A stretch of 64,000 bases of DNA from Buttiauxella gaviniae (lineage in GTDB: Bacteria > Pseudomonadota > Gammaproteobacteria > Enterobacterales > Enterobacteriaceae). Below the pieces are notes generated by a model that ran no database searches, was not told the DNA's origin, and saw only the letters and a program-made list of their open reading frames with translations. Shown here piece after piece: positions 61,461 through 64,000 of this stretch. The stretch's first letter is position 1, and each line of letters opens with the position of its first letter. A program made the translations under genes and the position numbers. Where the stretch lies: contig NZ_JBFMVT010000002.1 in NCBI RefSeq assembly GCF_040786275.1, positions 372,001-436,000 of the forward strand, read 5' to 3'.

Positions 61461-61674
61461 GGTATCTCCGGTTTTTGCAGGGTAGTTCCAGGGGGTTCAG
61501 GCAGGCAGCATTGTTATAAAAACGTTACTGAATGCCGAAAATTTTCTCTATTAAAAAAACTCTTCCGTGTTCAGTACCAATCCATAACTGCTTTTATTGA
61601 TCTTTTTTGCTGAATACCTATCGGTAAACTGATTAATCACCGTTACATATAGTTTCAGCTGATAAAACGCTGAC

Positions 61675-61735
61675 ATAATAGTCATCGCGATGTTAATTAA
61701 CTGTGAATTTACTCACAAATTGAAACCGGTTACAT
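61675..61735 (-). promoter_or_regulatory. mglB promoter with CRP site and GalS/GalR operator
   Basis: On the minus strand: -10 TATTAT (61675-61680); a perfect CRP site TGTGA-ATTTAC-TCACA (61702-61717) centred where a class II site should lie relative to that -10; and TTGAAACCGGTTACAT (61720-61735), which fits the GalR/GalS operator consensus GTGNAANCGNTTNCAC in all but the outermost bases. This supports glucose-sensitive, galactose-induced control. Confidence 0.85.
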
Positions 61736-61747
61736 CAAAGACTTTTT

Positions 61748-62770
61748 TCAGAGAGTGATCGGGGCCGCAATTTGTCGCGGAGCCACCGAATGGCGTCGGA
61801 CTAAAGTTGGCATAAAACAGTGTGTTGCACCAATATCGAGCGTTCCCGCAGCGCCCTGTAACGCCAATTCAGTCGCCAGGCGTGCCATGGAAACAATAGG
61901 GTAGCGCACGGTAGTGAGCTGTGGATCGGTATAGCGGGCGATAGGAATGTCATCAAAACCAATCACCGAGACATGGTGTGGAACGACAATACCGTTATCT
62001 TTCAGAGCGGTTAACGCCCCGGCCGCCATGCTGTCGTTATAGGCAAACACCGCACTAAGCTGTAAATTGCGCCCCAGCAATTCCACCATTGCCGCTTCGC
62101 CGCCCTGCATATCCGGCGACCCCACGCCTGTCCAGCTTTCCGGCGGGGTTATCCCCTGCTCGGTCATGCCGCGCATCCACCCTTCACGGCGCTGGGCGTT
62201 ATCTTCAATAGCGTGGCTGGATGCCAGGTATCCGATGCGTTGATGGCCCTGATTGAACAGCATTCGGGTGGCCATCAATGCGCCGCTGACGTTATCAAGC
62301 CCAACGCAGCGATGCTCAAAGCCCGGCACAATGCGGTTGACCAACACCATACCCGGAATCTGTTCGAGAAATTCGCCCAACTCCTGGTCGCTCAACGCCT
62401 TTGCATGAACAATCAAGGCGTTGCAGCGCTGACGAATCAGCACTTCAATCGCATGGCGCTCTTTTTCTTCCTGATGATAACTATTGCCGATGAGAACATA
62501 TTTGTTGTGCTGCTGCGCCACGACATCCACCGCTTTGACCAGCGCGCCAAAAAACGGATCGGAGACATCCATCACGACCACGCCAATGGTATCGCTGACC
62601 TGGGTCGCCAGCGCCTGCGCGTTCGCATTCGGTCGATAGCCCAGTTGCGCCACGGCCTGCATCACACTTTCGCGGGTGTCAGCGCTGACTAACGCACTGT
62701 TATTGAGAACACGGGAGACTGTCGCCACGGAGACGCCAGCGATGCGGGCTACGTCACGAATGGTGATCAT
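61748..62770 (-). CDS. galS: GalS, galactose isorepressor
   Basis: A 340-residue LacI/GalR-family repressor: helix-turn-helix at residues 1-50 ([19 protein letters not shown]) and a sugar-binding domain with F-A-Y-N-D and G-F-D-D-I-P. ATG 62770 gives the E. coli start M-I-T-I-R-D; the frame opens three codons earlier. It ends six residues short of E. coli GalS. It represses mglBAC and itself when galactose is absent. Confidence 0.95.
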   Translation of the reverse strand: MITIRDVARIAGVSVATVSRVLNNSALVSADTRESVMQAVAQLGYRPNANAQALATQVSDTIGVVVMDVSDPFFGALVKAVDVVAQQHNKYVLIGNSYHQEEKERHAIEVLIRQRCNALIVHAKALSDQELGEFLEQIPGMVLVNRIVPGFEHRCVGLDNVSGALMATRMLFNQGHQRIGYLASSHAIEDNAQRREGWMRGMTEQGITPPESWTGVGSPDMQGGEAAMVELLGRNLQLSAVFAYNDSMAAGALTALKDNGIVVPHHVSVIGFDDIPIARYTDPQLTTVRYPIVSMARLATELALQGAAGTLDIGATHCFMPTLVRRHSVAPRQIAAPITL

Positions 62771-62879
62771 GTTTATCACCAGACGGAAGAGGAATTGATC
62801 TCATGAGTGCACCCTGTATTTGGCAAGGTGGCTATTCTCGCAGCGACGGAGAATTGACTACGTGAGGAGGATCACAGTC

Positions 62880-62927
62880 ATGAAAACGGTTACATACAAA
62901 TCATTAACATTTGTGATGTGTATCATT
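62880..62927 (-). promoter_or_regulatory. galS upstream control sites (GalS operator and CRP-like site)
   Basis: ATGAAAACGGTTACAT (62880-62895) fits the GalR/GalS operator pattern and is the expected autoregulatory site. TGTGATGTGTATCATT (62912-62927) is a CRP-like sequence with a perfect left half and a weaker right half; it overlaps the end of yeiB. Confidence 0.7.
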
Positions 62928-64000
62928 ATCTTGCTGTATGTTTCAGAGAGACGCCTGCGGCGCGTGCGGTGAGCTGCCGCCAGAGCCACTCAACCGGCCC
63001 CTGGCGGAAGTAACGCAGCCAGACCAGAGAGAACAGAATGTTGATTGCCCAAACCACAGGCACCAGCGCCAGCAGTGAGAGGCGATCGAATTTCATCATC
63101 CAGCCCATGCGGAAGAAGAATGTGGTGCAAATCAGCGTTTGCAGCAAATAGTTCGACAGCGCCATACGCCCGACATGCGCCACCGCATTCACAATGCGCA
63201 TCCGCGAAAGCTGCGGCCAGTAACCATAAATCAGTGCGGCATAACCTATTGTCTGAAACGGTGCGCTCAATTCTCGCGGGGCTTGCAGCAAAAATGCGCA
63301 CCAGCGGTACATCCAACCCACGTGCCATTGGGCATAAATAGCCGGAATATTGATGAGCATGCCGACCGCAATCAGGCACAAACCGGTGCGCCGGTAATGA
63401 TGCAAACTAAACTCGCCTCGCAGCCAGCCGCTGCGCATTAACGACGCGCCAATCAGCATCATTCCCGCCAGTTGCCAGCCATACTGAGCCCCCAGCGCGA
63501 CTAAATTCGAGGAGAGTAAATCGATCCGATTGCTGATGGCCTCTGTACCGCCCTGAAGTTTCCACCACTGCTCATACTGCAGGTTAGCCGCGTCAGGAAC
63601 CCAGGAACGGTTCGGCGCATCACCGGAGATAAAGCCCAGCAAGAGCAGCACACCGATACCTGTCAGATAAAGCATAACGCCGGTGTTAAACAGCGAACGA
63701 ATCCCCGGCGCATCACGAATCAAGCGCCAGCAAACCAGCCCGACTAAGCCATAGGCCAGCAAAATATCACCATCCCATAAGAAGATAGCGTGCATGAAAC
63801 CCAGCAGAACTAATAACGTCAGACGTGACTGGATCCAGCGCTTGCCGCGATGTAACAACATCTGCAAACCCGCACCGAACAACAGAGCAAACAAAGTAAG
63901 GAATTTTACCTGCGCGAAAAGATCTAAAATCGCCCAGGTCCAGGCGTCGTGGTCGGTAACGGAACCGGACCAGGCTGGATTGAGGTACGCCGCCTTCGGC
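62926..64000 (-). CDS. yeiB: YeiB, DUF418 inner-membrane protein (5' end cut by window edge)
   Basis: The C-terminal 358 residues of a multi-spanning inner-membrane protein of the DUF418 family. The frame runs through the window edge: the last bases translate on the minus strand as P-K-A-A-Y-L-N-P-A-W, the same as E. coli YeiB residues from about 29, so about 28 residues are missing. An internal ATG at 63894 is not the start. Conserved parts are F-A-L-L-F-G-A-G-L-Q-M and R-Q-G-P-V-E-W-L-W-R-Q-L-T. Function unknown. In E. coli folE lies next. Confidence 0.94.
   Translation of the reverse strand, partial: PKAAYLNPAWSGSVTDHDAWTWAILDLFAQVKFLTLFALLFGAGLQMLLHRGKRWIQSRLTLLVLLGFMHAIFLWDGDILLAYGLVGLVCWRLIRDAPGIRSLFNTGVMLYLTGIGVLLLLGFISGDAPNRSWVPDAANLQYEQWWKLQGGTEAISNRIDLLSSNLVALGAQYGWQLAGMMLIGASLMRSGWLRGEFSLHHYRRTGLCLIAVGMLINIPAIYAQWHVGWMYRWCAFLLQAPRELSAPFQTIGYAALIYGYWPQLSRMRIVNAVAHVGRMALSNYLLQTLICTTFFFRMGWMMKFDRLSLLALVPVVWAINILFSLVWLRYFRQGPVEWLWRQLTARAAGVSLKHTAR

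Noticed and set aside
60861-61613. A 250-codon open frame antisense to mglB that runs into its promoter region
   Set aside because: Shadow of the mglB coding sequence; no start signal and a cysteine/phenylalanine-rich translation unlike a real protein.

Overview
The window is chromosomal DNA from a member of the Enterobacteriaceae. Nearly every protein is a close full-length relative of an Escherichia coli K-12 protein, gene order is locally E. coli-like, and REP/BIME palindromes sit between genes. I cannot fix the genus from sequence alone. I recognise 53 protein genes; two (pqiA and yeiB) are cut by the window edges. I see no rRNA, tRNA, CRISPR array, insertion sequence, integrase or clear prophage gene.

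Layout. (1) 1-24421 follows the E. coli 21-22 min region: pqiA, uup, rlmL, ycbX, zapC, pyrD, the ssuEADCB alkanesulfonate operon, pepN, pncB, asnS, ompF, aspC, gloC, mepK, ldtD. The elf fimbrial genes that E. coli has between ssuE and pyrD are absent. (2) 24633-43823 follows the E. coli 18-19 min region: mdfA, a PAP2 phosphatase, ybjG, deoR, dacC, gstB, yliI, bssR, an accessory lipoprotein pair, rimO, gsiDCBA, iaaA, moeA, moeB. (3) 43980-51741 is accessory: a PAAR-phospholipase type VI secretion effector with a DUF2931 lipoprotein, then a LacI-type regulator divergent from a sugar-acid-type MFS transporter and a GH31 glycosidase. (4) 51859-54604 returns to the 18 min region with ybiT and ldtB. 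(5) 54813-64000 follows the E. coli 48 min region: yohJK, cdd, sanA, mglCAB, galS, yeiB.

Two joins, ldtD|mdfA and ldtB|yohJ, bring together blocks that are far apart in E. coli. These are genus- or strain-level rearrangement points, or possible assembly joins.

Functionally the window covers envelope work (OmpF, LdtD, LdtB, MepK, DacC, two PAP2 phosphatases, YohJK, SanA, PqiA, MdfA) and scavenging of sulfur and peptides (Ssu, Gsi, IaaA, PepN). It also covers galactose uptake (MglBAC with GalS), nucleotide and NAD metabolism (PyrD, Cdd, PncB, DeoR), molybdopterin assembly (MoeA, MoeB) and translation (AsnS, RimO, RlmL, the ABC-F proteins Uup and YbiT). Regulatory sites that can be read directly include a PurR box at pyrD, the OmpR/MicF leader of ompF, and CRP plus GalS sites at mgl and galS. 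The most interesting parts are the orphan type VI effector pair, the uncharacterised GH31 locus, the altered constriction loop of OmpF and the serine-hydrolase/lipoprotein pair.
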